DNA of 20,991 bases from Fusobacteriaceae bacterium (GCA_016938425.1 JAFGUR010000213.1:1-20991); one strand, 5' to 3'. Numbered from the stretch's first letter, positions 7,129-15,328 are shown. The notes: generated from the letters alone by a model not told the origin. Numbers and translations are program-made.

Positions 7129-8370
7129 TTAACTCATTTTTATCTTATAATTCATTTTTTTTAAATAAGTAAATAAAATCATTACAAAAGGGACTAATAA
7201 AACTATTTTTGATGAAAATATTAATAAACTAACAAGCATTATTGATAATGTACACGTCATTATTAAGTTTGTTTTAGTTTTATAAAGCTTCATTGAAGCT
7301 AAAATTCCAAATAATGCATTCATTATAAAAAATACATTGGCGTAAGCAACTATTTTTTCTATATTTAGTATTCCCAAAATAGATAATATTAGGCTTATTG
7401 AATTTACAATTGTTAGAAACCATATCGCTACAAAAGGACTATTATTTTTAGAAACCTTTGAAAAAATTTTAGGTAATCCTCCATCATTCCCAAGTGTTCC
7501 CATTAATCTTGCAACACTTCCAACAAACAAAATATATGTACTTATACATAAGGCAACTGTTGTTGATGTCATTAAAGGTATTGCCAATTTTCCAAAAGTT
7601 GGTATTAAAATAATACTAATATTATTGGTACTATTTAATCCGTATTTTTCAACATCTAAAAGTTGAAATGACAAAGCAACTAAAAAATAAACTACATTTA
7701 CTATCAAAAAACTATATATTACTGCTCTTTTTATTGTTTTTTTTGGATTTTTTACTTCTGTACTATAATTTCCTATAACTTCCCATCCAACTACTGCCCA
7801 AAATAAAATCAAAATAGTTCTTCCATACTCTCTTGCTTGTGGGTAAATCTCAATATTTATATTTTTTATACCATTTATAAAAACTCCAATAGCTCCTGCT
7901 GTTAATATTATTGCTATAAAAAATGATAAAATAAGAGTAATTTTACTAATTGATGTCAAATTTTTGAGCAAAATAACTGCGCATACTAAAATCATTATAA
8001 GTGCATATATTTCATTGCTATGATTAGATCTATACAAATTTGAAAGATGCTCTCCTGCTGTAAGCATTACTGCTGAAGGACCACAAAATACTGCTAATAT
8101 CAAAAAATATGATGTTAATCTCTTAAAATGTTCTCCAAAAGCTTTTTCTACAGCATTATTAACGCCACCAGCTTCTGGAAAATTTATACTTAAATCCATA
8201 AATATCTTTGCAAAAAAACCACCAAATACCATTATTATTATCCACGAAACCATTGCATAATCTCCAAGTTTTTCATACGCAATAGGCGGTAAAAGTATAA
8301 TTCCCGAACCTAACATTGAACCCGTTATAAGTCCTGTCAAAAGTGTTGTTCCTATTTTTTTATTCTCCAT
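7129..8370 (-). CDS. APC-family amino-acid transporter, YjeH-like
   Basis: This 413-residue inner-membrane protein has about 12 hydrophobic segments. The N terminus TGLITGSMLGSGIILLPP is the glycine-rich first helix of the amino acid-polyamine-organocation superfamily. FPEAGGVNNAVEKAFG and LFWAVVGWEVIGNYSTEVKNP line up with E. coli YjeH, an exporter of methionine and branched-chain amino acids, so export is a reasonable guess. Substrate and direction cannot be read from the sequence. The start follows CAGGAGAT. It is divergent from a LysR regulator across 171 bp holding a palindrome that overlaps its -10 box, the usual layout for an exporter induced by its amino acid. The small membrane protein gene follows in the same operon. 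Confidence 0.82.
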   Translation of the reverse strand: MENKKIGTTLLTGLITGSMLGSGIILLPPIAYEKLGDYAMVSWIIIMVFGGFFAKIFMDLSINFPEAGGVNNAVEKAFGEHFKRLTSYFLILAVFCGPSAVMLTAGEHLSNLYRSNHSNEIYALIMILVCAVILLKNLTSISKITLILSFFIAIILTAGAIGVFINGIKNINIEIYPQAREYGRTILILFWAVVGWEVIGNYSTEVKNPKKTIKRAVIYSFLIVNVVYFLVALSFQLLDVEKYGLNSTNNISIILIPTFGKLAIPLMTSTTVALCISTYILFVGSVARLMGTLGNDGGLPKIFSKVSKNNSPFVAIWFLTIVNSISLILSILGILNIEKIVAYANVFFIMNALFGILASMKLYKTKTNLIMTCTLSIMLVSLLIFSSKIVLLVPFVMILFTYLKKMNYKIKMS

Positions 8371-8414
8371 GTTTTCATCTCCTGATAACCTATATTTTAA
8401 TAAATAATTATTAA

Positions 8415-8476
8415 TTGCTTTTACTTCATTTTACTACTATACTGTACAGTATAAAGTTATACAAGTTATTTGTAAA
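8415..8476. promoter_or_regulatory. Overlapping opposed promoters with a shared 16-bp palindrome
   Basis: TATACTGTACAGTATA (8438-8453) is a perfect palindrome that presents a TATACT -10 box on each strand. Leftward, TTTACA (8471-8476) lies 17 bases from its -10, which would drive the transporter gene. Rightward, the weaker TTGCTT (8415-8420) lies 17 bases from the other -10, which would drive the LysR gene. The two promoters cannot be occupied together. The palindrome is also the obvious operator candidate. The leftward promoter is well supported, the rightward one less so. Confidence 0.65.
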
Positions 8477-8541
8477 ATTAAAATATACGAAGTTTCTTAT
8501 CAAAAAAATCGATATAAGATTTAATAAAGTGGGTAAAATTT

Positions 8542-9420
8542 ATGGAGATAAAAGAATTTTTAACATTAAAAACAATTGTAGAAACAGGAAGTTTTACAAA
8601 AGCCTCAGAAAAACTTCATTATGCTCAATCTACAATAACTTCTCATATAAAAACATTGGAAGAAGAATTTGGAAATGAAATTTTTGAAAGAAACGGTAAA
8701 AAAATTTCGTTAACAACATTTGGAAAAGAAGTATACATTAATAGTTTAAACCTTTTAACAGCTTATGACAAAATTAAAAACATTCCAAATGAAAGAACAA
8801 TTCCAAATGGTAAACTTTTTATAGGCACACCAGAATCTGTTATGGTTTATAAACTTTATCCCATTATAAAGGAATTTAGAAAAAGATTCCCTCAAATTAA
8901 TATAATCATCAAATCTGGACTTTGCACAGATCTAAAAAATTCTGTAATCAATGGTAAATTAGACTTATGTTTTTTGCTCGAAGACAGAAGTACCGTAGTT
9001 GAAAATGAAAATTTAGAGTTTATTTATTACCACAAGGAACCTATGTGCATTGTAACTTCCACTGAATTTAAAGAAAATTCTCTAAACAAAAGTGAGACAT
9101 ACCATATTTTAAACACAGAAAAAGGTTGCTATTATAGAAATATGTTTACAGAATTCTTATTAAAAAATAATATTTCTTATGAAGATTCATTACAAACGGA
9201 AAGCGTTGAACTAATAAAAAAATATATAATGTGTAATCTTGGAATATCTTTTTTGCCTTTTTATTCAGTTAAAGAAGAGATCACTGATAAAAAACTAAAA
9301 GCAATATTTCCAGAAGAAAATTATGATTTATACATTACCATGGCTTATGGAAAAAACAAGTGGATTTCACCTACTATAGAAGAATTTATAAAAGTAGTTA
9401 ATGAATTTTTAAAAGATTAA
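8542..9420 (+). CDS. LysR-family transcriptional regulator
   Basis: This 292-residue protein has a standard LysR winged helix-turn-helix at about residues 1-60 (FLTLKTIVETGSFTKASEKL, then STITSHIKTLEEEFG and FERNGKKISLT) and a substrate-binding domain from about residue 90 (NGKLFIGTPES, DLCFLLED, and later NLGISFLPFYSV). The effector is not evident. It is divergent from the YjeH-like transporter operon and probably controls it, in the manner of LysR regulators that sense an amino acid and switch on its exporter. The ribosome site is weak (GTGGG, about 8 bases upstream). Nothing looks broken. The gene faces the TPM-domain gene across a hairpin. Confidence 0.88.
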   Translation: MEIKEFLTLKTIVETGSFTKASEKLHYAQSTITSHIKTLEEEFGNEIFERNGKKISLTTFGKEVYINSLNLLTAYDKIKNIPNERTIPNGKLFIGTPESVMVYKLYPIIKEFRKRFPQINIIIKSGLCTDLKNSVINGKLDLCFLLEDRSTVVENENLEFIYYHKEPMCIVTSTEFKENSLNKSETYHILNTEKGCYYRNMFTEFLLKNNISYEDSLQTESVELIKKYIMCNLGISFLPFYSVKEEITDKKLKAIFPEENYDLYITMAYGKNKWISPTIEEFIKVVNEFLKD

Positions 9421-9481
9421 AAACTTTAAGTTATTTGTAAAAGAATTTGTATATATTAAATCATGAATAATATACCGAAGA

Positions 9482-9514
9482 ATAAGAGGAGTTTTCTCTA
9501 AAACTTCCTCTTAA
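9482..9514. terminator. Hairpin between convergent LysR and TPM genes
   Basis: AAGAGGAGTTTT and AAAACTTCCTCTT pair with one bulged base around CTCT. Neither side has a long T run, so termination would be modest in both directions. It is the only candidate in this convergent gap. Confidence 0.5.
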
Positions 9515-9530
9515 TATTCTCATTAAAAAC

Positions 9531-10247
9531 TTAAAATCCTCTTGAAGAACCTCCGCCTCCTGATGAACCTCCTCCAAAGCTACTTCCTCCTGAAGAGCCT
9601 CCACCCCAAGAACTTCCGCCTCCTCTTCCTCCTCTGCTGTTCGGAAAAATTATATTCATAATTATTATTATTATTCCAACTATAAGAAAGAAAAATATAT
9701 TTGAACCTCCACCACTTTTTTCCTCAGTTTGTTTTTGTGCTAACTGTTTTGGAGATACCTCTGATTCAATGTTATATTCCTTAGCTATCTCTGAATAAAT
9801 TGCTTTATATCCTTCTACAGTTCCTTCACCAAAATTATTGTCTCTATAATAAGGAACTACATAATTATCTAGTATATCTCCTGCTTTCCCATCGTTTATA
9901 ACACCTTCTAAACCGTATCCTACTTCAATTCTTACTTTTCTATCACCTTTAGATACTACAAAAAGTATTCCATTATTTTTTTCTTTATTACCTATACCCC
10001 ATTTTCTAAAAACGTTATTTGCATAACTTTCTATATCTTCCCCATCTAAACTATCCACTGTAAGGATTCCTATTTCTGCAGTTGTTTTTTGTTGTAACTC
10101 TTTACTCCAAGTTTCAAGCTGATTTTCTGTTTGAGAATCTAATATATTTGCATAGTCATTTATAAAACCTTTATAGTTAGGATAGTCTTTTCCATAAATT
10201 GTTAATGAAAGTAAAAGACATATCATCAAACTTAATATTTTTTTCAT
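9531..10247 (-). CDS. TPM-domain membrane-anchored protein (YgcG-like)
   Basis: The 238-residue protein has a signal peptide (about 1-19, MKKILSLMICLLLSLTIYG) and then a TPM domain at about 25-150, with DYANILDSQTENQLETW, AEIGILTV, RKWGIGNKEKNNGILFVVS and VRIEVGYGLEGV. A membrane span follows near 184-202, and then a tail almost wholly of glycine and serine (SSGGSSFGGGSSGGGG). Such proteins have an extracytoplasmic TPM domain and often sit beside lemA, as here, but their job is not settled; some TPM domains bind metal or have phosphatase activity. The start follows AGGGGG, which overlaps the lemA stop codon with a 9-base gap, so the pair is translated from one message. Confidence 0.88.
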   Translation of the reverse strand: MKKILSLMICLLLSLTIYGKDYPNYKGFINDYANILDSQTENQLETWSKELQQKTTAEIGILTVDSLDGEDIESYANNVFRKWGIGNKEKNNGILFVVSKGDRKVRIEVGYGLEGVINDGKAGDILDNYVVPYYRDNNFGEGTVEGYKAIYSEIAKEYNIESEVSPKQLAQKQTEEKSGGGSNIFFFLIVGIIIIIMNIIFPNSRGGRGGGSSWGGGSSGGSSFGGGSSGGGGSSRGF

Positions 10248-10256
10248 TATTTCCCC

Positions 10257-10820
10257 CTAAAATTCTACCTTTGGAACTTCTTTTACTTTTTCTTCTGCTT
10301 TAAAATATTCATATTTATCAAAACCAAACATATTTGCTAATATTACTGCTGGAAATTTTGCTATTTTTATATTATATCCTTTAGCCGATTCATTATAATC
10401 TCTTCTTGCTACAGCTATTCTATTTTCTGTTCCTGCTAGTTCATCTTGTAATCTTATAAAGTTCTCATTAGCTTTTAATTCTGGATAACTTTCTGAAATT
10501 GCTAATAATCTTCCTAATGCTTGGCTTAATTCTCCATCTGCTTCTGATTTCTCTTTAACAGTTCCTGCTGATAATAATCTACTTCTTGCATTGGATACTT
10601 CTTCAAAAATCTCTTTTTCATGTTTTGCATAACCCTTTACTGTACTTACTAAGTTAGGAATAAGGTCATTTCTTCTTTGCAATTGATTATCTATTTGACT
10701 TAACTGACTTTCTACGTTTTCTCTGTAACTTACTAAATTATTATAACTACCCACCATTGACATAACAAATAAGGCAATTACACCTAAAATACTTAATAAA
10801 ACTATTGTTCCTTTTTTCAT
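10257..10820 (-). CDS. lemA: LemA family protein
   Basis: The 187-residue protein has one N-terminal membrane span (about 5-25) and a mostly helical body outside the membrane. It carries the family signatures RRNDLIPNLVSTVKGYAKHE, SESYPELKANENFIRLQDEL, GTENRIAVARRDYNE and YNIKIAKFPAVILA. LemA proteins are widespread membrane proteins whose function is unclear. The length is normal. The gene is directly upstream of the TPM-domain gene, a pairing common in bacteria. A likely promoter lies in the gap behind the SH3b array, and the ribosome site is AAGGAG. Confidence 0.93.
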   Translation of the reverse strand: MKKGTIVLLSILGVIALFVMSMVGSYNNLVSYRENVESQLSQIDNQLQRRNDLIPNLVSTVKGYAKHEKEIFEEVSNARSRLLSAGTVKEKSEADGELSQALGRLLAISESYPELKANENFIRLQDELAGTENRIAVARRDYNESAKGYNIKIAKFPAVILANMFGFDKYEYFKAEEKVKEVPKVEF

Positions 10821-10860
10821 TTTTTACTTCTCCTTATTTTTTTATATTTATAATATTTTT

Positions 10861-10889
10861 TTAATATTTTTCTAGTAATATCTTATCAA
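10861..10889 (-). promoter_or_regulatory. Candidate promoter of lemA-TPM
   Basis: On the minus strand TTGATA (10884-10889) is followed after 17 bases by TATTAA (10861-10866), starting 10 bases past the stop of the last SH3b gene. No terminator lies between, so read-through from the SH3b genes is also possible. Confidence 0.45.
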
Positions 10890-10898
10890 ATCTTTATC

Positions 10899-11636
10899 CT
10901 ATGGAAACCCTGTTTCTATTTTAATAACCATATAATCTTTTTTCTTATCTATATAAACAAATCCATAACAAACATTTCCAAATTCAAATTTTTCTCCTTC
11001 TTTATATAATAATATATCACTTGGATACTCCCATCCATTATAAACATTAAAAAAATAAACTACCAATTCTTCAAAATTTAGATTTCTTATCTCATATTTT
11101 TGTAAAGTGTAATCTGCTGCTTCTTCTATTGAAAAATAAATATAAGATTTATTTTTACCAAATTTGTCTGAAAAATAACAATTCTCAGTATACCCTATTT
11201 CATCTTCTTTTTTATCATTTGTTTTTTTTGATTTTAGCCCTAATTTCAAGTAATAAATCATATTATCTATTATTCCATACTCATTTCTTTCTACCTTCAT
11301 TGGCAAAAGTAATTTACTAAAAACATATCCTTCTACCCCATCTACCTCTACTTTTAACCAATAACCATGTAAGATTATATCATCTCCTTCATAGCCTTCG
11401 TTACTCTTATTGATAAAAGAATAATTATATGATATCTTAGTAACTTGATTTTTTACTATAACTTCCGCCCCCATAGGTAGAAGTCTTATAACTTTTCCTG
11501 TTGGCGAAGGTTCCTCTCTAAGATTCATACCATTTCTTGCCCAAACATATAATGTATTTCCTTCTTTGTAACCTTTTCCAAAGAGTGTGGTGCTTATTAT
11601 TAGTAGTATACATAAAAAATTTAAAAATTTAAACAT
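10899..11636 (-). CDS. Secreted SH3b-domain protein, paralogue 4 of 4
   Basis: The 245-residue protein has a signal peptide (about 1-20, cleavage probably near FG/KG, no lipobox). A bacterial SH3 domain occupies about residues 24-112: YKEGNTLYVWARNGMNLREE opens it, and LHGYWLKVEVDGVEGYVFSKLLL closes it. The C-terminal half (113-245) is specific to this family and carries LNFEELVVYFFNVYNGWEYP, alignable with the same region of the three genes upstream. SH3b domains often bind peptidoglycan or other envelope partners, so a periplasmic or surface role is likely; no catalytic motif is seen. It begins 12 bases after its neighbour and is the last of a three-gene run. The ribosome site is GAAGGAGAG, overlapping the upstream stop. 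Confidence 0.8.
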   Translation of the reverse strand: MFKFLNFLCILLIISTTLFGKGYKEGNTLYVWARNGMNLREEPSPTGKVIRLLPMGAEVIVKNQVTKISYNYSFINKSNEGYEGDDIILHGYWLKVEVDGVEGYVFSKLLLPMKVERNEYGIIDNMIYYLKLGLKSKKTNDKKEDEIGYTENCYFSDKFGKNKSYIYFSIEEAADYTLQKYEIRNLNFEELVVYFFNVYNGWEYPSDILLYKEGEKFEFGNVCYGFVYIDKKKDYMVIKIETGFP

Positions 11637-11648
11637 AAATCTCTCCTT

Positions 11649-12401
11649 CTAATCCCATCTACAATAATACCAGCTAATTTTAGCACCTTTTCCTAATTTT
11701 TCTACAGTTAATCTATTTTTAGGATGACCTTCTATACTATATGTAAAGCTTTTCCCTTCTTCATTACAAAAATAGTCAATATAATCCATCGGTCTTCTTA
11801 TTACAGAAGCAAAGACTACTGCGTCTTCATAATCTATATTTTCTATTGTTAAAGAATAATCTAGAGTATCTTTTTCATACTTATTTTTAGAATAATCTGA
11901 GCTATAAACCATACTATAGTGTTTATCAATCCCATATTCTTCTTTATCATACTCATCATACTCCATTACTGTTAGTGTAATTTTTTCCAGCTTAAAAACT
12001 TTTTGTAAATAAATAGAAAAATAATCACTTTCATCACTAAAATTATAAGCATTATATGGTTCATATTCTAAAAGTAATTTATTTAAAGTGTATCCAACTT
12101 TATCACCAACCTTAATCTTTATCCAATATCCATGTAAAGTTAGAGGTTTTATCTCTTTTTCCCCATCATATTTTTTTAATGGCTGTAAATATTCATAATC
12201 AAATTTTACTTTCTCATTTTGAGATAAAACTTCTACCTTTCTTCCATATTTTAATACTTCTATAACCTTTCCTGTTGGCGATGGAGTCTCTCTCAAATTA
12301 ACACCATTTCTTACCCATACATACAAAACATCTCCCTCTTTGTACTCACTTCCAAAGGCTAATGATGAAAAAAATATTAATATTATCAGTAATTTATACA
12401 T
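11649..12401 (-). CDS. Secreted SH3b-domain protein, paralogue 3 of 4
   Basis: The 250-residue protein has a signal peptide (about 1-17, ending LAFG/SEY). Its SH3b domain spans about 18-112 and starts YKEGDVLYVWVRNGVNLRET. The stretch ETPSPTGKVIEVL is nearly the same as in paralogue 4, and TLHGYWIKIKVGDKVGY follows. The C-terminal half is acidic and aromatic, with many Tyr and Asp/Glu, and holds the family element IDYEDAVVFASVI. At DNA level the first 80 or so coding bases are very close to those of paralogue 2, which points to fairly recent duplication. It starts 15 bases after paralogue 2. Function unknown; probably acts in the periplasm. Confidence 0.8.
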   Translation of the reverse strand: MYKLLIILIFFSSLAFGSEYKEGDVLYVWVRNGVNLRETPSPTGKVIEVLKYGRKVEVLSQNEKVKFDYEYLQPLKKYDGEKEIKPLTLHGYWIKIKVGDKVGYTLNKLLLEYEPYNAYNFSDESDYFSIYLQKVFKLEKITLTVMEYDEYDKEEYGIDKHYSMVYSSDYSKNKYEKDTLDYSLTIENIDYEDAVVFASVIRRPMDYIDYFCNEEGKSFTYSIEGHPKNRLTVEKLGKGAKISWYYCRWD

Positions 12402-12416
12402 AATTTTCTCCTTTTT

Positions 12417-13250
12417 TTAATTTTGTAAATATTCACTATCCACTCTTTTTTCAAAAATTACTCCATCATTACTTACAGTTATCTTATCAAAATTGTTTTC
12501 ACTAGTTATATTATAAGATAATTCTTTTTCTGCTTTATATTCATACGAAAGATTGTCTTCATATGACTTTTGATTAAATATTAGTGTAAAAAATGTTATC
12601 GCTTCATTAAAGCTCATATCTTTTATTTTTATATTTAATAATCTTTTAGTTCCTTTCCCATCTTTTTGACTCATTTCATAGCGCTCATAATCAGGAGGTA
12701 ATACTTTATATATAAATCCACCTTTTTCTTCCAAAACATTTCTATCTTTGTAAGAAGCATATTTATACTTATAAACATCTTTAAAATAATCTTTTTCAAT
12801 TTCATAATATTTATAATCTGCTTCTATTAAATCCATCCCAAAATTTTCTCTAAAATATGATATTAAATATTCCTTATCTTTTCTAAATTCTAATTCAATT
12901 GGGATATACTTTAAAAGATAGTCTCTACAAACATATCCTATTTTATTTCCGACTTTGATTTTTAACCAATAACTATCTAATTGTATTGATACTTTTGTTA
13001 CTTTGCTATTATTATATTTATCTAAATATAACAACATAGATGTTGATTTTTTAGAATCTTGTTCTATAACTTCTACCTTTGTTCCATAGGCTAATTGGTT
13101 TATAAATTTTCCATCTGATGAAGGTTCTTTCATCAGTTTTGCTCCATCTTCTTTCCATACATGTAAAATATCTCCCTCTTTATACTCACTTCCAAAAATA
13201 CTAATGCTTATTATTGCTAATATACATAAAAAGTTAAAAAAATTATTCAT
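12417..13250 (-). CDS. Secreted SH3b-domain protein, paralogue 2 of 4, divergent
   Basis: The 277-residue protein has a signal peptide (about 1-20, SISIFG/SEY). The SH3b domain (about 21-115) opens with YKEGDILHVWKEDGAKLMKE and is the most altered of the four: the NLREE core has become KLMKE, and GYWLK has become SYWLK. The C-terminal half is lysine- and tyrosine-rich, with the shared element MSFNEAITFFTLIFNQKSYED. It heads the three-gene run 13250-10899 and follows a 107-bp gap that holds the terminator of paralogue 1. Only a weak TAAAAT-type -10 is visible ahead of it. The ribosome site is GAGGAG. Confidence 0.78.
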   Translation of the reverse strand: MNNFFNFLCILAIISISIFGSEYKEGDILHVWKEDGAKLMKEPSSDGKFINQLAYGTKVEVIEQDSKKSTSMLLYLDKYNNSKVTKVSIQLDSYWLKIKVGNKIGYVCRDYLLKYIPIELEFRKDKEYLISYFRENFGMDLIEADYKYYEIEKDYFKDVYKYKYASYKDRNVLEEKGGFIYKVLPPDYERYEMSQKDGKGTKRLLNIKIKDMSFNEAITFFTLIFNQKSYEDNLSYEYKAEKELSYNITSENNFDKITVSNDGVIFEKRVDSEYLQN

Positions 13251-13327
13251 AATTTCTCCTCAATTCTAATATTTTAAAGCAGGCCAAAACTTCTTATCTA
13301 ATTTTTATTTAACTCTATTTTCCAATA

Positions 13328-13356
13328 AAAAATATCAGAATAAATCTGATATTTTT
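13328..13356 (-). terminator. Terminator after SH3b paralogue 1
   Basis: A 12-bp perfect stem (13328-13339 with 13345-13356) has a 5-base loop and a T-rich descending arm on the minus strand. It directly abuts the TAA stop at 13358, so paralogue 1 is at least partly transcribed alone, apart from the three paralogues behind it. Confidence 0.85.
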
Positions 13357-13357
13357 A

Positions 13358-14158
13358 TTAATCTGGATAATAAGCCCATTCAAAGTTTACACCATTTTGA
13401 ATTTTATTTAATGATGCCCCATTGGAAACTTCATCAAGCTCGTATTCAAATTTTGTATCTTCTTTATAATCATAATAATAATCTTTTACAGATGACTTCA
13501 TTATTGCTGTAAAAAATATTAAACCCTCTTGAAAACTCATGTTCCCAATAGTTATAGATCCCCTATGCCAAACACTATCTATATCATAACCATCAGAATC
13601 ATCTAATATTAATTTATTTTTTGAATCTTTTGAAAGATATAGTTGTTTATAAGAATTATAATAATAGTCATCACCATATTCTGTTTCCTTTGTAACTTTC
13701 AATTCATCATTAACTAATTGAAGTTTTAAATTTCTTACAAGATAGTTTATAAAATATTGCTTATTATCTGAAATTATTCCTAAATATGGTTCAAATTGTA
13801 ATAATAACTTGTCAAATACATATCCTGTTGTATCCCCTACCCTAACTTTTAGCCAATATCCATTTAGTGTAACTGGATTAGGTAAAATACTGTCTTCACC
13901 ATAATATGATTTATTAGGACTCTTTAAAGTATAAGTATATTCATCTTTTGTACTTTGCCCCATAACTTCTACCTCTGTACCATATGGTAGTAAAGAAATA
14001 ACTTTCCCATCCGCCTTACCTTCTTCTCTAAAATTCATCCCATTTACTGCCCATACATATAATTTTTGTCCCTCTTTATAAGTCTTTAAAGGCTCTTTTG
14101 CAAAAATTGAAACTGTCATTAACATTGCTACTATTAAAAATTTTAAAGCTTTACTCAT
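13358..14158 (-). CDS. Secreted SH3b-domain protein, paralogue 1 of 4
   Basis: The 266-residue protein has a signal peptide (about 1-20, MLMTVSIFA/KEP). Its SH3b domain (about 27-120) has YKEGQKLYVWAVNGMNFREE, VISLLPYGTEVEV and TLNGYWLKVRVGDTTGYVFD. The C-terminal part holds the family element MSFQEGLIFFTAIMKSSVKD and ends WAYYPD. It is transcribed from a good promoter (TTGACT-N17-TAATAT), has an AGGAGGT ribosome site, and is closed by its own terminator. So it may be made in larger amounts than the other three. Its start is divergent from that of a LacI regulator, but I see nothing tying that regulator to it. Function unknown. Confidence 0.82.
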   Translation of the reverse strand: MSKALKFLIVAMLMTVSIFAKEPLKTYKEGQKLYVWAVNGMNFREEGKADGKVISLLPYGTEVEVMGQSTKDEYTYTLKSPNKSYYGEDSILPNPVTLNGYWLKVRVGDTTGYVFDKLLLQFEPYLGIISDNKQYFINYLVRNLKLQLVNDELKVTKETEYGDDYYYNSYKQLYLSKDSKNKLILDDSDGYDIDSVWHRGSITIGNMSFQEGLIFFTAIMKSSVKDYYYDYKEDTKFEYELDEVSNGASLNKIQNGVNFEWAYYPD

Positions 14159-14195
14159 TTTAATACCTCCTAATCAAATTATCTTTTCAAATGTT

Positions 14196-14224
14196 ATATT
14201 AACAAAAGATAGTTTTAAAGTCAA
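14196..14224 (-). promoter_or_regulatory. Promoter of SH3b paralogue 1
   Basis: On the minus strand TTGACT (14219-14224) is followed after 17 bases by TAATAT (14196-14201), 37 bases upstream of the start codon. Facing right, only a weak TACAAT (14302-14307) without a good -35 is seen ahead of the LacI gene. Confidence 0.65.
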
Positions 14225-14347
14225 TTTAATGTTTAAAAATTATTAAAATATTTTATTTTTATCATAAATATATTCGAGTAGAAAAATAACAAAAATAATG
14301 TTACAATGAAGTTAAAAAATAAAGAATATTTAATGAAAGGATAATTT

Positions 14348-15328
14348 ATGGCTAGTATAAATGATGTTGCAAAATTAGCAGGAGTTTCAATTACAACAGT
14401 CTCTCGAGTATTAAATAATACTAGTTTAGTTTCAGAAAATGCTAAATCAAGAGTTTTTAAAGCTGTTGAAGAACTTGGTTTTCAATTAACTGTATACAAT
14501 AAGCTTCAAGACAAATCAAAAAATAAAGCCATTTTAGTTGTAACTTCTATTCTTAATGATATTGTTCTTGAAGGAATGAGAGATATGGGAAATAAACTAG
14601 GATATGATATTATGATTGAATATCTTGGTATCGGATGTTCTGATTCCAATTCATTAAAATATGTCAAAAGTGGATTTTTTTCTGGTGTTATTTTTTTTAA
14701 TATATTCGAATTTAGTGAAGAAATGAAATCCATAATAGATAAATACCCTAACATTCAATGTGGTGAATCGATAAACAATAAGAATAGTATGTTAATTTCC
14801 ATTGATAATAGAAGAGCTGCTTATGATGCTACTTCATATCTTATTTCTAAAAATTGTAAAAAAATTGCATACATTGGCTTAAAAAGTGAATCTTCATTTT
14901 CTTTTTCTTCTGAAAGAGAAAAAGGATATAGAGAAGCTTTATTCGATAATAATTTAGAAATAGATTCATCTCTTATTTTTAGAATGAATTTTGATATTAT
15001 CTCAAAAAATAAAATTATTGATGATATAGTTCATTCTTTTAATAAAGTTGATGCTATCTTTTGTGAAATGGATTTGATTGCAATTTCTGTAGTAGAACAA
15101 CTCCATGAAAATAACTTTAAAATTCCTGAAGACATTATGGTTATGGGCTTTGATGACAATATTTTTGCCCAAGTTATTCGACCAAAACTGACTACAATTG
15201 CACAACCATTCTATGAACTTGGTAAAGAGTGTATTCAAAATTTAGTTTTTCTAATAAATCAAGAGTTAAACCCAGGTAAAAAGCTTTACTTAAACCATGA
15301 ACTAATTATTAGAGAGTCTACAAAATAA
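14348..15328 (+). CDS. LacI-family transcriptional regulator of the adjacent beta-glucoside operon
   Basis: The 326-residue protein opens with a textbook LacI helix-turn-helix (ASINDVAKLAGVSITTVSRV), followed by a periplasmic-binding-protein-like effector domain with ISIDNRRAAYDATSYL, KKIAYIGLKSES, DAIFCEMDLIAISVVEQL and VMGFDDNIFAQVIRPKLTTI. The hinge segment is odd: where most members have YxPNxxAR.L, it reads FQLTVYNKLQDKSKN, without the usual Pro-Asn and Ala-Arg. It lies head to head with the end of the porin-PTS-GH1-esterase operon and is the only regulator near it, so it probably represses that operon in the absence of sugar. This link is by context only. The start follows GAAAGG. Confidence 0.88.
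   Translation: MASINDVAKLAGVSITTVSRVLNNTSLVSENAKSRVFKAVEELGFQLTVYNKLQDKSKNKAILVVTSILNDIVLEGMRDMGNKLGYDIMIEYLGIGCSDSNSLKYVKSGFFSGVIFFNIFEFSEEMKSIIDKYPNIQCGESINNKNSMLISIDNRRAAYDATSYLISKNCKKIAYIGLKSESSFSFSSEREKGYREALFDNNLEIDSSLIFRMNFDIISKNKIIDDIVHSFNKVDAIFCEMDLIAISVVEQLHENNFKIPEDIMVMGFDDNIFAQVIRPKLTTIAQPFYELGKECIQNLVFLINQELNPGKKLYLNHELIIRESTK

Noticed and set aside
7129..8370. Naming the transporter as a specific methionine or branched-chain exporter
   Set aside because: Similarity to YjeH is limited to a few segments, so substrate and direction cannot be assigned from sequence alone.
8415..8678. 87-codon plus-strand frame ahead of the LysR gene
   Set aside because: It overlaps the promoter palindrome and the LysR start in another frame, has Lys/Ile-rich random content and no ribosome site.
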